Source of the DNA: a virus | Strand: one strand, 5' to 3' | Virus record (IMG/VR): IMGVR_UViG_3300046724_000548 | Coordinates: 1 to 28,024 of that record | DNA length: 28,024 bases | Shown: one piece after another, positions 1-6,472 of the stretch | Position numbering within the stretch: position 1 is the first letter of the stretch | How the letters are laid out: every line of letters starts with the position of its first letter | Program-made: the position numbers and the translations under genes | The notes under the pieces: generated by a model | Databases searched by the model: none | What the model was told of the DNA's origin: nothing | The model's input: only the letters and a program-made list of their open reading frames with translations

Positions 1-220
1 CTTCTCGGCGCGGACCGTACTTCCGGTTCAGCGTCGCCCGGCTCAGGCCGGTCTCGTCGCACAGCAGCTCGTCCGGCACGCCGGCCCGGCGTGCGGCGAT
101 CGCGTCGTCCCACGCCTTCTGCTCGGCGTCGCGGTATGTCTGTGCCGATTCCACCGCCTGATCGAGCAGTCTGCGCTGCTCATCGGTCAGCTTGGTGGTC
201 GGCCTCGGCACGGCGGTCAC
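1..220 (-). CDS. Helix-turn-helix DNA-binding protein, 3' truncated by window edge
   Basis: The first 73 codons are visible; the rest lies left of base 1. A GTG start at 220 follows a good ribosome binding site (AGAGGTGA on the minus strand), and a second in-frame GTG at 211 is less well placed. The N-terminal half is charged and helical (residues about 10-45). Residues about 48-68 (GVPDELLCDETGLSRATLNR) have the spacing of a helix-turn-helix, as in resolvase-type or small regulator domains. The gene is divergent from the rightward operon starting at 316. Two operator-like repeats lie between them, so an autoregulatory repressor or activator of that operon is a reasonable inference. The precise family is not recognised. 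Confidence 0.7.
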   Translation of the reverse strand, partial: MTAVPRPTTKLTDEQRRLLDQAVESAQTYRDAEQKAWDDAIAARRAGVPDELLCDETGLSRATLNRKYGPRRE

Positions 221-231
221 GCTATCACCTC

Positions 232-286
232 TGTCTCACTTGACACGTACTCTCGGACGCGCCTAGGTTAGTGTCTCACTCGATAC
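232..286. promoter_or_regulatory. Paired 15-bp operator-like direct repeats
   Basis: TGTCTCACTTGACAC (232-246) and TGTCTCACTCGATAC (272-286) match at 13 of 15 positions and start 40 bp apart. Each has an internal inverted half-site, TGTC-N6-GACA or close to it. One copy overlaps the -35 hexamer of the rightward promoter and lies just upstream of the divergent gene's ribosome binding site. The other covers the expected transcription start. This fits a dimeric regulator, possibly the protein encoded at 1-220. Confidence 0.55.
240..269 (+). promoter_or_regulatory. Promoter of the rightward operon (-35/-10)
   Basis: A consensus -35 TTGACA (240-245) is separated by 18 bp from TAGGTT (264-269), giving a predicted start near 276. 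This is the clearest sigma-70-type promoter in the window. A start there rules out the GTG at 271 as initiation codon of the first gene and favours the ATG at 316. Confidence 0.6.
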
Positions 287-315
287 AAAAACAAGCGCTA
301 CCCGGGAGTGACTGC

Positions 316-504
316 ATGAGCTTCGGCAACACGTTGCTCTGGCTTGGTGGCTTCCTCGCCGAGAGCGCCGTCTTCTACTTCGGCATGCTCTCGGTCCGCC
401 GCGTCACCAGAACTCGACGGCGCAGGAGGCGGCCGCCGATTCGCATGACCGCCACGGTCGGCCGTGAGCTGCCCGCCCCGCCCCGGAAGGAGCTGTCGCG
501 TTGA
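316..504 (+). CDS. Small membrane peptide with basic tail (62 aa)
   Basis: The ATG at 316 is chosen because GGGAG (304-308) is correctly spaced and an upstream in-frame GTG at 271 would precede the predicted transcription start. Residues about 4-26 form one hydrophobic segment (NTLLWLGGFLAESAVFYFGM). An Arg-rich stretch (RRVTRTRRRRRR) follows and is likely cytoplasmic. It overlaps the next gene by four bases (TTGA at 501-504), so the two are translationally coupled. Tiny membrane proteins ahead of DUF2637 and translocase genes are common in actinobacterial mobile elements. No specific function can be assigned. Confidence 0.65.
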   Translation: MSFGNTLLWLGGFLAESAVFYFGMLSVRRVTRTRRRRRRPPIRMTATVGRELPAPPRKELSR

Positions 505-1253
505 AGAGCCTGAAGCGTGTCCGCTGGGCTGTACGCGCCACGCTGTGGCTGGGTCTAGTGGCGTCCACGGTCGGCAACATCCTGCACGCCGAACCCAACC
601 CGATCGCGCAAGCCATCGCGGCATGGCCGGTGGCGGCCCTGTACCTGACGATCGAGCTGATCTCGCGGGTGCCGATCCACCGCCGCTGGCTCGCCGGTGT
701 GCGGCTGTGCGCCGCCGGGGTGATCGCCGGGATCGCGGCTTGGGTGTCGTATCACCACATGGCGGCGGTCGCCGCGCGCTACGGGGAGACGGGCGCGAGC
801 CCGTACCTGCTGCCCCTGTCGGTGGACGGGCTGATCGTTGTCGCGTCGATCTGCCTCGTCGAGCTGGGCGGCCGGATCCGTACGGCCGAGGAACAGCCGC
901 TGGCACCGCCCGAACCGGCTGGTCCGGTGACGATCATCCGCGTGCCGTACCCCGACTACGAGCGGCCGATCGGTCCGATGCCCGCCCCGGCGCGATCTCG
1001 ATCTGGCACAGCGGGCGGCGATGATTCCGCAGCTCAGCGGCAGCGTGCAGACGAGCGGTCTGCACAGCAGAAGGAAGTCGTGGTGCGTGCAGTAAAGACG
1101 GCCGACCCCGACGCGTCGCTGCGGTGGATCTCCGCCGCGACGCTCGTGCCGGTGTCGACCGTCCGGAACATCTTGAGCGCGGCGGCGGAACAGCCGCCGG
1201 AGAAGGTCAACGGCAAGATGGCGGACCTCGAGGGAGTGGGCGCCGGTGGCTGA
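501..1253 (+). CDS. DUF2637 membrane protein (SpdB-like)
   Basis: A 250-aa protein starting at TTG 501 with a strong GGAAGGAG ribosome binding site at 485-492. Four hydrophobic segments are visible at residues about 11-29, 36-56, 66-83 and 102-121, and the last holds the family-typical PLSVDGLIVVAS. A proline-rich linker (about 130-170) leads to a C-terminal region (about 195-230, SLRWISAATLVPVSTVRNIL) resembling a helix-turn-helix. DUF2637 proteins are encoded beside the TraB/FtsK translocase in actinobacterial integrative conjugative elements, where spread (Spd) proteins help plasmid spreading within mycelium. Its role in a phage-like element is not known. It overlaps the translocase gene by 8 bp. 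Confidence 0.85.
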   Translation: MKSLKRVRWAVRATLWLGLVASTVGNILHAEPNPIAQAIAAWPVAALYLTIELISRVPIHRRWLAGVRLCAAGVIAGIAAWVSYHHMAAVAARYGETGASPYLLPLSVDGLIVVASICLVELGGRIRTAEEQPLAPPEPAGPVTIIRVPYPDYERPIGPMPAPARSRSGTAGGDDSAAQRQRADERSAQQKEVVVRAVKTADPDASLRWISAATLVPVSTVRNILSAAAEQPPEKVNGKMADLEGVGAGG

Positions 1254-3312
1254 GGTCAAGGCGTACGAGCCAGAGCCGTTCGAGCCGGACGAGCCCGCGC
1301 CGCACGACGCCGAAACCATCGACGCGACGCCCTCGCCGCTTGGTCAACCGGTCGACCAGCCCGCCAGAGGCGCAACCTTCGCCGACATCCTCGGCCGCGC
1401 CGACGAGCGCCGCCCCATCGTCCCCGCGTCATTGCGGTCCCGCGCCGGGCGGCGCTCGCTGGTCGTCCTGGCTGCCGGGTTCGTCACCCACGGCGCACTG
1501 TTCCACACCACCCACTCGCCGAAGTACGCAAGCAAGGCCGTCATCTACACGCCGCGGGGCATGTGGCGAGTCCTGGCCCGGGCGGTGTGGTGGGCCCGCG
1601 CCGAGGAAGGCAACTGGGACCTGCGCCGGCGGGCCGCCGCGTCGGGGGATGCCGAGGCATGGCTGAGGCTGAACCGGGAGCGTAAGCAGGACTCCCGGCC
1701 GCGCTGGTTTGCCCTGATCGGAGCCCTCCTGGCGCTGCTCATCGCGGTGCCGTTGTTCTACCTGCTCGCGCCGTGGTGGGCGAAGGCCGCCGCGGCCGTT
1801 TCCCTGATCATGCTGCACGCGAGGATCGGGCGACCCGTCGACAAACCGATCATCGACCGGGCGTTCAACGCCGCCCGCTACGTGCGCCTGACCGCCGAAC
1901 TCACCCGCCAGGCCCTGATCGCCTCCGGCGCCGGCATCAAGGAGCCGGCAGCGGTGAAGTTCAACCGAGAGATCTACCGCGACGGTCCGGGCTACACCGC
2001 CGAAGTGTCCCTTCCCACCGGCATCATCGCCACCGACGTCATCGACCGCCGCGACTACCTCGCCGCCGGCTTCCAGCTGCCCGTCGCGCAGGTGTGGCCG
2101 GAGCCAGTCAAGGGCGCCCACCCGGGCGTCCTCGCGGTATGGGTCGGCGACCGGCCCGTCGACCGGATGCGCGCGCCGAAGTCACCGCTGCTGACCTGCG
2201 GGAAGCTGGACTTCTTCGGGCAGCTCCCGTGGGGTCACGACGTGCGGATGCGCCCGGTTGCGTGGCGGCTCGGCGGCCGGAACAGCCTGGTCGGCGGCAT
2301 GCCGAACACCGGCAAGACGGTGTCCGCCCGCAACGTTGGACTGGGTGCCGCCTTCGACCCGCTCGTCCGGTTCGCCATCTCCGAGCTGAAGGGCTCCGGC
2401 GACTACGACCCGCTCGAGGTGCTGTGCGCGGACGGCCTGTACATCTCCGGCTCCGACGAGGGCAGCAAGGTCCGCACCCTGGAGTTGCTACGCTGGCTGG
2501 ACGACGAGTGCGACCGCCGCGGCCCACGCATCCGCAAACTCGCCGCCAAGGGCCTGAACACCGAGAACTCCCTGAACCGGGCGATCGCCGAGGCCGACGA
2601 GACGCTGTTCCCCCTGCTCGGAATCTTCGACGAGATCCAAGAGCTGATCACCGACCCGAACCTCGGCAAAGAAGCGAAAGCAGTGCTCACAAGCCTGGTG
2701 AAGAAGGGCCGGTTCGCGGGCATCCACCTGCTGCTCGGTACGCAGCGCATCGACAAGGAATCCGTGCCGCGCGGCATCTCCTCCAACATCTCCAACCGAC
2801 TCTGCCAGGGCGTCACCTCGCACGTCGAGACCGACCTGGTGCTCGGCACCGGGGCATACAAGCGAGGCGCCCGCCCGACCGCGTTCGTGCCGCCGGCCGA
2901 CGGCGACAACCCATGGGCGGGATGGGGCTACCTGGCCGGCCGGGAGCAGCCCGTCCAGGCCGACTACATCGACGTGCCGACAGCTCGCGGCGTGGTGGCC
3001 CGCGCCCTGGCGCTGCGCGGGCAGATCGCGCCGGTCGACTTGCGCCGCGACCCGGACCGCGATGTCCTCGCCGACGTGGTCAAGGTGTTCGCGCACACCG
3101 GCCGTCCGGGGCTGCACTGGCAGCGCTTGGCCGAGCTGCTCGCCGCGCAGGAGCCGCAGCTCTATGCGGGCGTCAGCGCGGAAGCGGTGAGCGCCTGGGT
3201 GCGGGCCGAGGGTGTCGACTCGGAGAACGTCACGGTCGACGGCAAGACACTGAAGGGCTGCCGCCGGGCGAAGGTTGAGCAGGCCATTCAGCAACGAGAA
3301 CTGGAGGGATGA
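1246..3312 (+). CDS. FtsK/SpoIIIE-family DNA translocase (TraB-like)
   Basis: A 688-aa protein starting at GTG 1246 inside the end of the DUF2637 gene. An acidic, Pro-rich N-terminus (1-60) is followed by hydrophobic helices at about 154-175 and 177-193. The motor domain has Walker A GMPNTGKT at 351-358 and Walker B LLGIFDE at 457-463, and a segment around 515-540 (RGISSNISNRLCQ) typical of FtsK-like ATPases. The C-terminal 75 residues look like a winged-helix DNA-recognition module. In actinobacterial conjugation one such protein moves double-stranded DNA between cells, recognising repeats at a clt site. It is smaller than chromosomal FtsK and lacks a large multi-helix N-terminus. The alternative is a phage-borne translocase with another job, such as genome segregation. 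Confidence 0.9.
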   Translation: MAEVKAYEPEPFEPDEPAPHDAETIDATPSPLGQPVDQPARGATFADILGRADERRPIVPASLRSRAGRRSLVVLAAGFVTHGALFHTTHSPKYASKAVIYTPRGMWRVLARAVWWARAEEGNWDLRRRAAASGDAEAWLRLNRERKQDSRPRWFALIGALLALLIAVPLFYLLAPWWAKAAAAVSLIMLHARIGRPVDKPIIDRAFNAARYVRLTAELTRQALIASGAGIKEPAAVKFNREIYRDGPGYTAEVSLPTGIIATDVIDRRDYLAAGFQLPVAQVWPEPVKGAHPGVLAVWVGDRPVDRMRAPKSPLLTCGKLDFFGQLPWGHDVRMRPVAWRLGGRNSLVGGMPNTGKTVSARNVGLGAAFDPLVRFAISELKGSGDYDPLEVLCADGLYISGSDEGSKVRTLELLRWLDDECDRRGPRIRKLAAKGLNTENSLNRAIAEADETLFPLLGIFDEIQELITDPNLGKEAKAVLTSLVKKGRFAGIHLLLGTQRIDKESVPRGISSNISNRLCQGVTSHVETDLVLGTGAYKRGARPTAFVPPADGDNPWAGWGYLAGREQPVQADYIDVPTARGVVARALALRGQIAPVDLRRDPDRDVLADVVKVFAHTGRPGLHWQRLAELLAAQEPQLYAGVSAEAVSAWVRAEGVDSENVTVDGKTLKGCRRAKVEQAIQQRELEG

Positions 3313-3315
3313 GAA

Positions 3316-3564
3316 ATGGGCTACGCGCATTACACCCTGGCGGACGGCCGGAAGGCTGGCTACGGCGTCGTGGCAACCTGCGACGAGGACGGTTGCGGCG
3401 AGAACATCGATCGAGGGCTCGCCTACCTGTGCGGGGAGGATCCCGGCGACGGCGGCGAGCATGGCTGCGGCGGCTACTTCTGCGGGGAGCATCTCTACGG
3501 AGGCGAGCCGGGGCAGTGCAAGCGGTGCCTGGAGGGCACGCCATTCGACGACGAAGACGAGTAG
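3316..3564 (+). CDS. Cys-rich, probably zinc-binding small protein (82 aa)
   Basis: The ATG at 3316 lies 3 bp after the translocase stop, with GGAGGG (3303-3308) as ribosome binding site inside the end of the upstream gene, so it is probably co-translated. Cysteines at residues 22, 27, 39, 51, 56, 68 and 71, with His59, suggest two metal sites; the last pair is CKRC. The protein is acidic, ending FDDEDE. The composition and the operon position after a translocase are common in actinobacterial mobile elements, but no named function is recognised. Confidence 0.75.
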   Translation: MGYAHYTLADGRKAGYGVVATCDEDGCGENIDRGLAYLCGEDPGDGGEHGCGGYFCGEHLYGGEPGQCKRCLEGTPFDDEDE

Positions 3565-3736
3565 CGGTGGCGGCTCGCGCCTGTCTCCAGACCCGCCCTG
3601 GGGCCGGTTTTCGCAGGTCCGGCGGCGCCCTCGTGAGCCGCTATTCAGCGCCGTTTCCGCAGGTCAGGGAGGATAGCGGGCCAGTTACGGTGCCGCTATT
3701 GGTAGCGGGTCGCGCTACTGCCGTCGAGGGGGGATC
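3562..3736. repeat. Intergenic cluster of inverted and direct repeats (clt-like candidate)
   Basis: This 170-bp gap holds TAGCGG at 3562, 3674 and 3703 and its complement CCGCTA at 3638 and 3693. The pair at 3693-3708 is a perfect 6-bp stem with a 4-base loop (CCGCTATTGGTAGCGG). A second repeat, TTTTCGCAGGTCCGG (3608-3622) and TTTCCGCAGGTCAGG (3654-3668), matches at 13 of 15 bases. Non-coding repeats close to a TraB-type gene can be the clt recognition site in Streptomyces plasmids. Operators or a stem-loop regulator of the 3737 gene are alternatives. Confidence 0.4.
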
Positions 3737-3964
3737 TTGAAGCCGGAAGCGTGGGCGTTCCTGATCTTCGGCGGGCTGGCGTGGGCGGCCGGCTACGCGT
3801 TCGCGTGCTGGTTCTGGCCGTTCGCCCGCTGCCCGAAATGCAAGGGCATGGGAAGCCACGCCTCACCGTCGCGGAAGTACTCCCGCGCCTGCCGCCGATG
3901 CAAGGGATCCGGCCGATGCGAGCGGACCGGACTACGCGTCTGGAAGTTCATATTCGGCCGGTAA
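3737..3964 (+). CDS. Membrane-anchored CxxCxG zinc protein (75 aa)
   Basis: The start is TTG 3737, preceded at close spacing by the G-run AGGGGGG (about 3728-3734). Residues about 5-29 form one transmembrane helix. The following cytoplasmic part has two CxxCxG motifs, CPKCKG (32-37) and CRRCKG (52-57), plus Cys61, with the pattern of half a DnaJ-type zinc centre. Such one-helix, DnaJ-like zinc proteins recur in actinobacterial mobile elements, but their role is not established. Codon use matches the neighbours. Confidence 0.65.
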   Translation: MKPEAWAFLIFGGLAWAAGYAFACWFWPFARCPKCKGMGSHASPSRKYSRACRRCKGSGRCERTGLRVWKFIFGR

Positions 3965-3966
3965 GG

Positions 3967-3999
3967 CCGCCGATCATCCATCGCGGACCGCCGATCATC
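3967..3999 (+). repeat. Tandem 12-bp direct repeat, 21-bp period
   Basis: CCGCCGATCATC occurs at 3967-3977/8 and again at 3988-3999. The starts are 21 bp apart, two helical turns, which would put two bound proteins on the same DNA face. The repeat lies in the 100-bp gap before the membrane protein gene at 4068, so it may regulate that gene. Confidence 0.4.
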
Positions 4000-4067
4000 G
4001 GATTGACCGGGTTGCATGGATACCTCACCCTGTGAGCGCCCCATCACTGAGCGAGCAGGGACGCCCG

Positions 4068-4544
4068 ATGACTTACCAGCCCGGCCCGTACGACCAGCCC
4101 GCACCGTCGGAAGCACTGCCGATGTCGGCTGCCCCGACGCCGAAGAGCAGGGCTGCGCCCATCCTGGCCGGCCTCGTCGCCGTGCTGGCCGTCGTGGTCG
4201 TCGGCCTCACCATCGCGCTGCTGCGAACCGGCGACTCCGGCACTCCAGCGGCGCGAGCGGGCGCCGATGCATTCAGCCAGGCCCGTGACGCCTGCAAGGT
4301 CGTGGCCGGCTACCAGGTCGAGGACGCCGGCAAGACGCTGGTCATGACCGTGGGCAGCGCGTTCATGAACACCGACACGGCGGCCTGCGTCTTCGACAAG
4401 CTCGGCGTGCCTGACGCTGTCCGCCAGCATGTGAGCACTACGCGGGCGCTGGACGGGCAACAGACTGACTCGTGGCCCGGGTACACGGCGCGGTGGACGT
4501 ACCACCCGGACGACGGCCTACAGATGACGATCCGGGCGGCCTGA
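4068..4544 (+). CDS. One-helix membrane protein, extracytoplasmic C-terminal domain (158 aa)
   Basis: The ATG at 4068 is preferred over the in-frame GTG at 4032 because AGCAGGGA lies correctly spaced before it. A Pro-rich cytoplasmic N-terminus (1-28) precedes one strong helix at about 31-52 (ILAGLVAVLAVVVVGLTIAL). The remaining 100 residues would be outside the cell and include two cysteines (in DACK and AACV) that could form a disulfide. This layout is common for small actinobacterial surface proteins. The family is not recognised. It is the last gene before the terminator at 4559-4594. Confidence 0.7.
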   Translation: MTYQPGPYDQPAPSEALPMSAAPTPKSRAAPILAGLVAVLAVVVVGLTIALLRTGDSGTPAARAGADAFSQARDACKVVAGYQVEDAGKTLVMTVGSAFMNTDTAACVFDKLGVPDAVRQHVSTTRALDGQQTDSWPGYTARWTYHPDDGLQMTIRAA

Positions 4545-4558
4545 CCCCGGACACGACG

Positions 4559-4594
4559 AAAGCCGCCCCCACCCGAAGGTGGAGGCGGCTTTTC
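4559..4594. terminator. Bidirectional intrinsic terminator between convergent operons
   Basis: The arms AGCCGCC-CCACC and GGTGG-GGCGGCT form a 12-bp GC-rich stem with one opposed mismatch around a CGAA loop. A TTTT follows on the plus strand, and TTTCGTCG on the minus strand. It lies between the end of the rightward operon (4544) and the end of the leftward late operon (4629), so it can stop both. Confidence 0.85.
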
Positions 4595-4628
4595 TGTCGG
4601 TGCCCGGCGCTATGCTCGCCGGTTCGGG

Positions 4629-4814
4629 TCAGGCGGCGGGTGCGTTCGGCACGCGCCAGGTGGCCAGTCCTGCGGCGACGGCGGCGACGGCGAACGCGCC
4701 GATGGCCTGGCCGATGGTGTTGTCGTCCACGGACCCGGCCTTGACGAGCACGGCGATCCCTGCGGCGAGCCCGGCGGCGACTGCGGCGACGAGCGCTTTG
4801 CGTACGCGAGCCAT
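4629..4814 (-). CDS. Holin-like two-helix membrane protein (61 aa)
   Basis: The ATG at 4814 has GGGAGG directly upstream at good spacing; longer in-frame extensions lack one. A basic N-terminus (MARVRK) precedes a first hydrophobic segment at about 7-25. A polar turn (KAGSVDDNTIG) leads to a second segment at about 36-53, ending TWRVPNAPAA. The size, two-helix hairpin and VPN tail match small membrane proteins in actinophage lysis cassettes, often annotated as holins. It is the last late gene, near the endolysin, which supports a lysis role. This is assignment by pattern, not a catalytic motif. An SOS-box-like palindrome lies 12 bp upstream of the start. Confidence 0.65.
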   Translation of the reverse strand: MARVRKALVAAVAAGLAAGIAVLVKAGSVDDNTIGQAIGAFAVAAVAAGLATWRVPNAPAA

Positions 4815-4825
4815 GATGTCCTCCC

Positions 4826-4837
4826 GAACACGTGTTC
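4826..4837. promoter_or_regulatory. LexA (SOS) box-like palindrome
   Basis: CGAACACGTGTTCT contains the perfect 12-bp palindrome GAACACGTGTTC and fits the Gram-positive LexA consensus CGAAC-RNRY-GTTC. TAATGG (4838-4843) follows directly, in -10 position for the gene starting at GTG 4848. This arrangement resembles actinobacterial SOS promoters. It also lies just upstream of the ribosome binding site of the divergent holin-like gene and could affect both. Confidence 0.65.
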
Positions 4838-4847
4838 TAATGGTGGG

Positions 4848-5114
4848 GTGGAACGGATCGACCTCGCCGCCGTCCACTCGACGGTGCGGCAGTGGTGGCG
4901 CAGCGGCGACCTGTGGGACGAGAGAGCTGTGAAGGTCATCGTCGGCGAGGTGACCGACGGGCGCTGGTACGTGCGGCGCTACGCCGGCGGCCCGGAGAAG
5001 GTCCTCGCGTACGCCGGCCCGAAGGCCGAGCACTACGCCCGGGCCACGGCGAGACGCTGGATGCGGACTGTCGGCGGCGAGTGGGTCGAGGCGTCAGCTC
5101 ACCGAGGCGGCTGA
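4848..5114 (+). CDS. Trp-rich hypothetical protein behind an SOS-type promoter (88 aa)
   Basis: This plus-strand gene is surrounded by the leftward lysis cassette. GTG 4848 lies 4-5 bases after a TAATGG -10 element and has no normal ribosome binding site, so a leaderless transcript is likely. Third-position GC is very high throughout and codon use is that of a real gene. The protein is soluble, mixed charge and rich in Trp (six to seven residues) and Arg, with a C-terminal segment RWMRTVGGEWVEAS. No known family is recognised. It overlaps the end of the opposite-strand gene (5099-5407) by 16 bp. LexA control is inferred from the palindrome at 4826-4837. Confidence 0.7.
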   Translation: MERIDLAAVHSTVRQWWRSGDLWDERAVKVIVGEVTDGRWYVRRYAGGPEKVLAYAGPKAEHYARATARRWMRTVGGEWVEASAHRGG

Positions 5115-5407
5115 CATTTACTTAGCTGATAGACCTGCAGCCAAGCGCCGACCTGCGCCCGCCCGGCGGCGGTTGTCGGCGGAGATTCCTGGTACGTGTC
5201 GAGGATCGTGGTGAACAGGAAGCAGACGATGGCCCGGGCCTGCTGGGCCGCGCGCGCCTCAACGGCTGCCGCTCTGCGTGCCTGCTCCTGCTGGTTGTGC
5301 TGGATCCAGAACGAGAACAGCCCCGCCAGCACCAGGACGGCCAGGCCCCAGGACAGCAGCACGAACCACACCTTGCGTGGGATCTCCCACCGCACCGGCT
5401 CCGTCAT
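5099..5407 (-). CDS. One-helix membrane protein of the lysis cassette (102 aa)
   Basis: The ATG at 5407 follows GGAGGGTGAGGC, a strong ribosome binding site, and overlaps the stop of the upstream gene by four bases (ATGA). A short cytoplasmic end (1-11) leads into a helix at about 13-35 (VWFVLLSWGLAVLVLAGLF). An Ala/Arg/Gln-rich likely coiled coil (about 38-60) and a C-terminal domain with two cysteines follow. A single N-terminal anchor plus a coiled coil recalls spanin-like or phage lysis accessory proteins, but no family is identified. Confidence 0.75.
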   Translation of the reverse strand: MTEPVRWEIPRKVWFVLLSWGLAVLVLAGLFSFWIQHNQQEQARRAAAVEARAAQQARAIVCFLFTTILDTYQESPPTTAAGRAQVGAWLQVYQLSKCQPPR

Positions 5408-5673
5408 GCCTCACCCTCCGAGAGCGCGCTGGGCGGCCCAGGCAATGAGGAGGGCTGCTGCTCCGGCGGCCCCAGCGGCGGCGACGGCAGACTGCCCCGG
5501 GTACCGGGCCCGGAGAGCCAGAGCCTGAGAAAGCCGGGACCCAGCATCGTCGCCGCGCTGATCAGCATCAGCGGCCACGGGCCCGCGGTGAGCACTGTCC
5601 AGCTTCCCCACACGCCGCCCAGTAGGAGGAACACGATGTCCCGCTGGAATGGGGGGAGTCTTCGCCGGCTCAC
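5404..5673 (-). CDS. Two-helix membrane protein of the lysis cassette (89 aa)
   Basis: The only possible start in this frame is GTG 5673, because the preceding codon is a stop. There is no clear ribosome binding site; the endolysin stop lies 5 bases upstream, so coupling is likely. Hydrophobic segments at about 13-30 and 33-52 are followed by a Pro/Ser-rich tail (about 54-89). A second open frame (GTG 5677 to 5411) overlaps almost entirely, and its 3' half encodes a hydrophobic stretch, so the C-terminal frame is less certain than the N-terminal one. Confidence 0.6.
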   Translation of the reverse strand: MSRRRLPPFQRDIVFLLLGGVWGSWTVLTAGPWPLMLISAATMLGPGFLRLWLSGPGTRGSLPSPPLGPPEQQPSSLPGPPSALSEGEA

Positions 5674-5678
5674 TCACG

Positions 5679-6464
5679 TCACGCGGTGGCTTCGACGGTG
5701 AGCTCGCCGCCGGTCACGGTCAGCGTGCCGGAGAACTCGCCGCCCGTACCCGGGTCGCCCTTCGGGCCCTGCGGACCCGCGGGGCCCTGCGGACCGGCCG
5801 GGCCGGCGGGGCCGTGCGGGCCGACCGGGCCTTGCGGGGCCCACTTCGCCGCGAGCCGGTAGTCCAACCGATACGCCGTGTCCGGCCCGTACGCCTTCCC
5901 GTCGCGGGTCAGCCCGTACGACGCCTCCAGCGCCTTCACCGCGTTTGCGGTCGCGTCGCCGTAGTCGGCGTCCGCCGTGCCCGGGCTGAAGCCCGCGCCG
6001 CCCAGCCGGTACTGCAGGTATTGCACGTTCGGCCCATGGTCACCGTAGTTGCAGAACACGTCGTCTCCCGTCAGCCCCCACGGGGCGGTCGAGTTGTTGC
6101 CGGTGTGGTCGTGGCGCGCCGAGAAGTGGGCGTGGCCGGTGTGCGGATCGGCCGTGCCCGTGTAGGTCCGCCACGTCCAGCCCTGGTCGCGGGACGCGAT
6201 CCGCCGGTTCCAGATGATGTACTCGAGCCGGTCGTCGCCGCGCTGCTCCTCGACCAGGTCGCCGAACGGGGTCGGCCACGGGCCGGTCGAGTCGATGTCG
6301 ACCGCGAGGACCCGGCCATCTGCTTGCGGGTTGTGGTCCGAGGTGTGGACCTGGTGCGCGGCATCACCAATCCAGCCGTCCGCGCCCTTGTCCCGGTTCG
6401 GCGAGAGCGTATTGAACTCGGAGCGCAGGGCGACGAGGCAGGGCACCAGATACGGGACGGCCAT
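5679..6464 (-). CDS. Endolysin: M15-like metallopeptidase, PG-binding domain, collagen-like repeats
   Basis: A 261-aa protein; ATG 6464 is preceded by AGGAGGG. The N-terminal domain (about 10-120) has the metal-site pattern of M15-type peptidoglycan peptidases: HTSDH at 40-44, AVDID at 54-58, and HTGHAH at 108-113. Residues about 138-200 look like a peptidoglycan_binding_1 domain (GPNVQYLQYRL, then YGDATANAVKALE). About nine Gly-X-Y triplets (212-239, GPVGPHGPAGPAG style) and a short beta-like tail follow. No signal peptide is seen, so export would need a holin. It lies directly before the small membrane genes of the lysis cassette. The collagen-like segment is unusual for an endolysin; a virion-attached hydrolase is an alternative. 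Confidence 0.8.
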   Translation of the reverse strand: MAVPYLVPCLVALRSEFNTLSPNRDKGADGWIGDAAHQVHTSDHNPQADGRVLAVDIDSTGPWPTPFGDLVEEQRGDDRLEYIIWNRRIASRDQGWTWRTYTGTADPHTGHAHFSARHDHTGNNSTAPWGLTGDDVFCNYGDHGPNVQYLQYRLGGAGFSPGTADADYGDATANAVKALEASYGLTRDGKAYGPDTAYRLDYRLAAKWAPQGPVGPHGPAGPAGPQGPAGPQGPKGDPGTGGEFSGTLTVTGGELTVEATA

Positions 6465-6472
6465 GCGCCCTC

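Noticed and set aside
271-315. GTG 271 as start of the first rightward gene
   Set aside because: It lies upstream of the predicted transcription start and has no ribosome binding site; ATG 316 has one.
1773-3278. 501-codon open frame in another frame of the translocase gene
   Set aside because: Arg/Pro/Gly-rich shadow; the Walker motifs are in the other frame.
4629-5033. 134-codon version of the holin-like gene
   Set aside because: The extension crosses the SOS-like box and the opposite-strand gene and has no ribosome binding site; ATG 4814 has GGGAGG.
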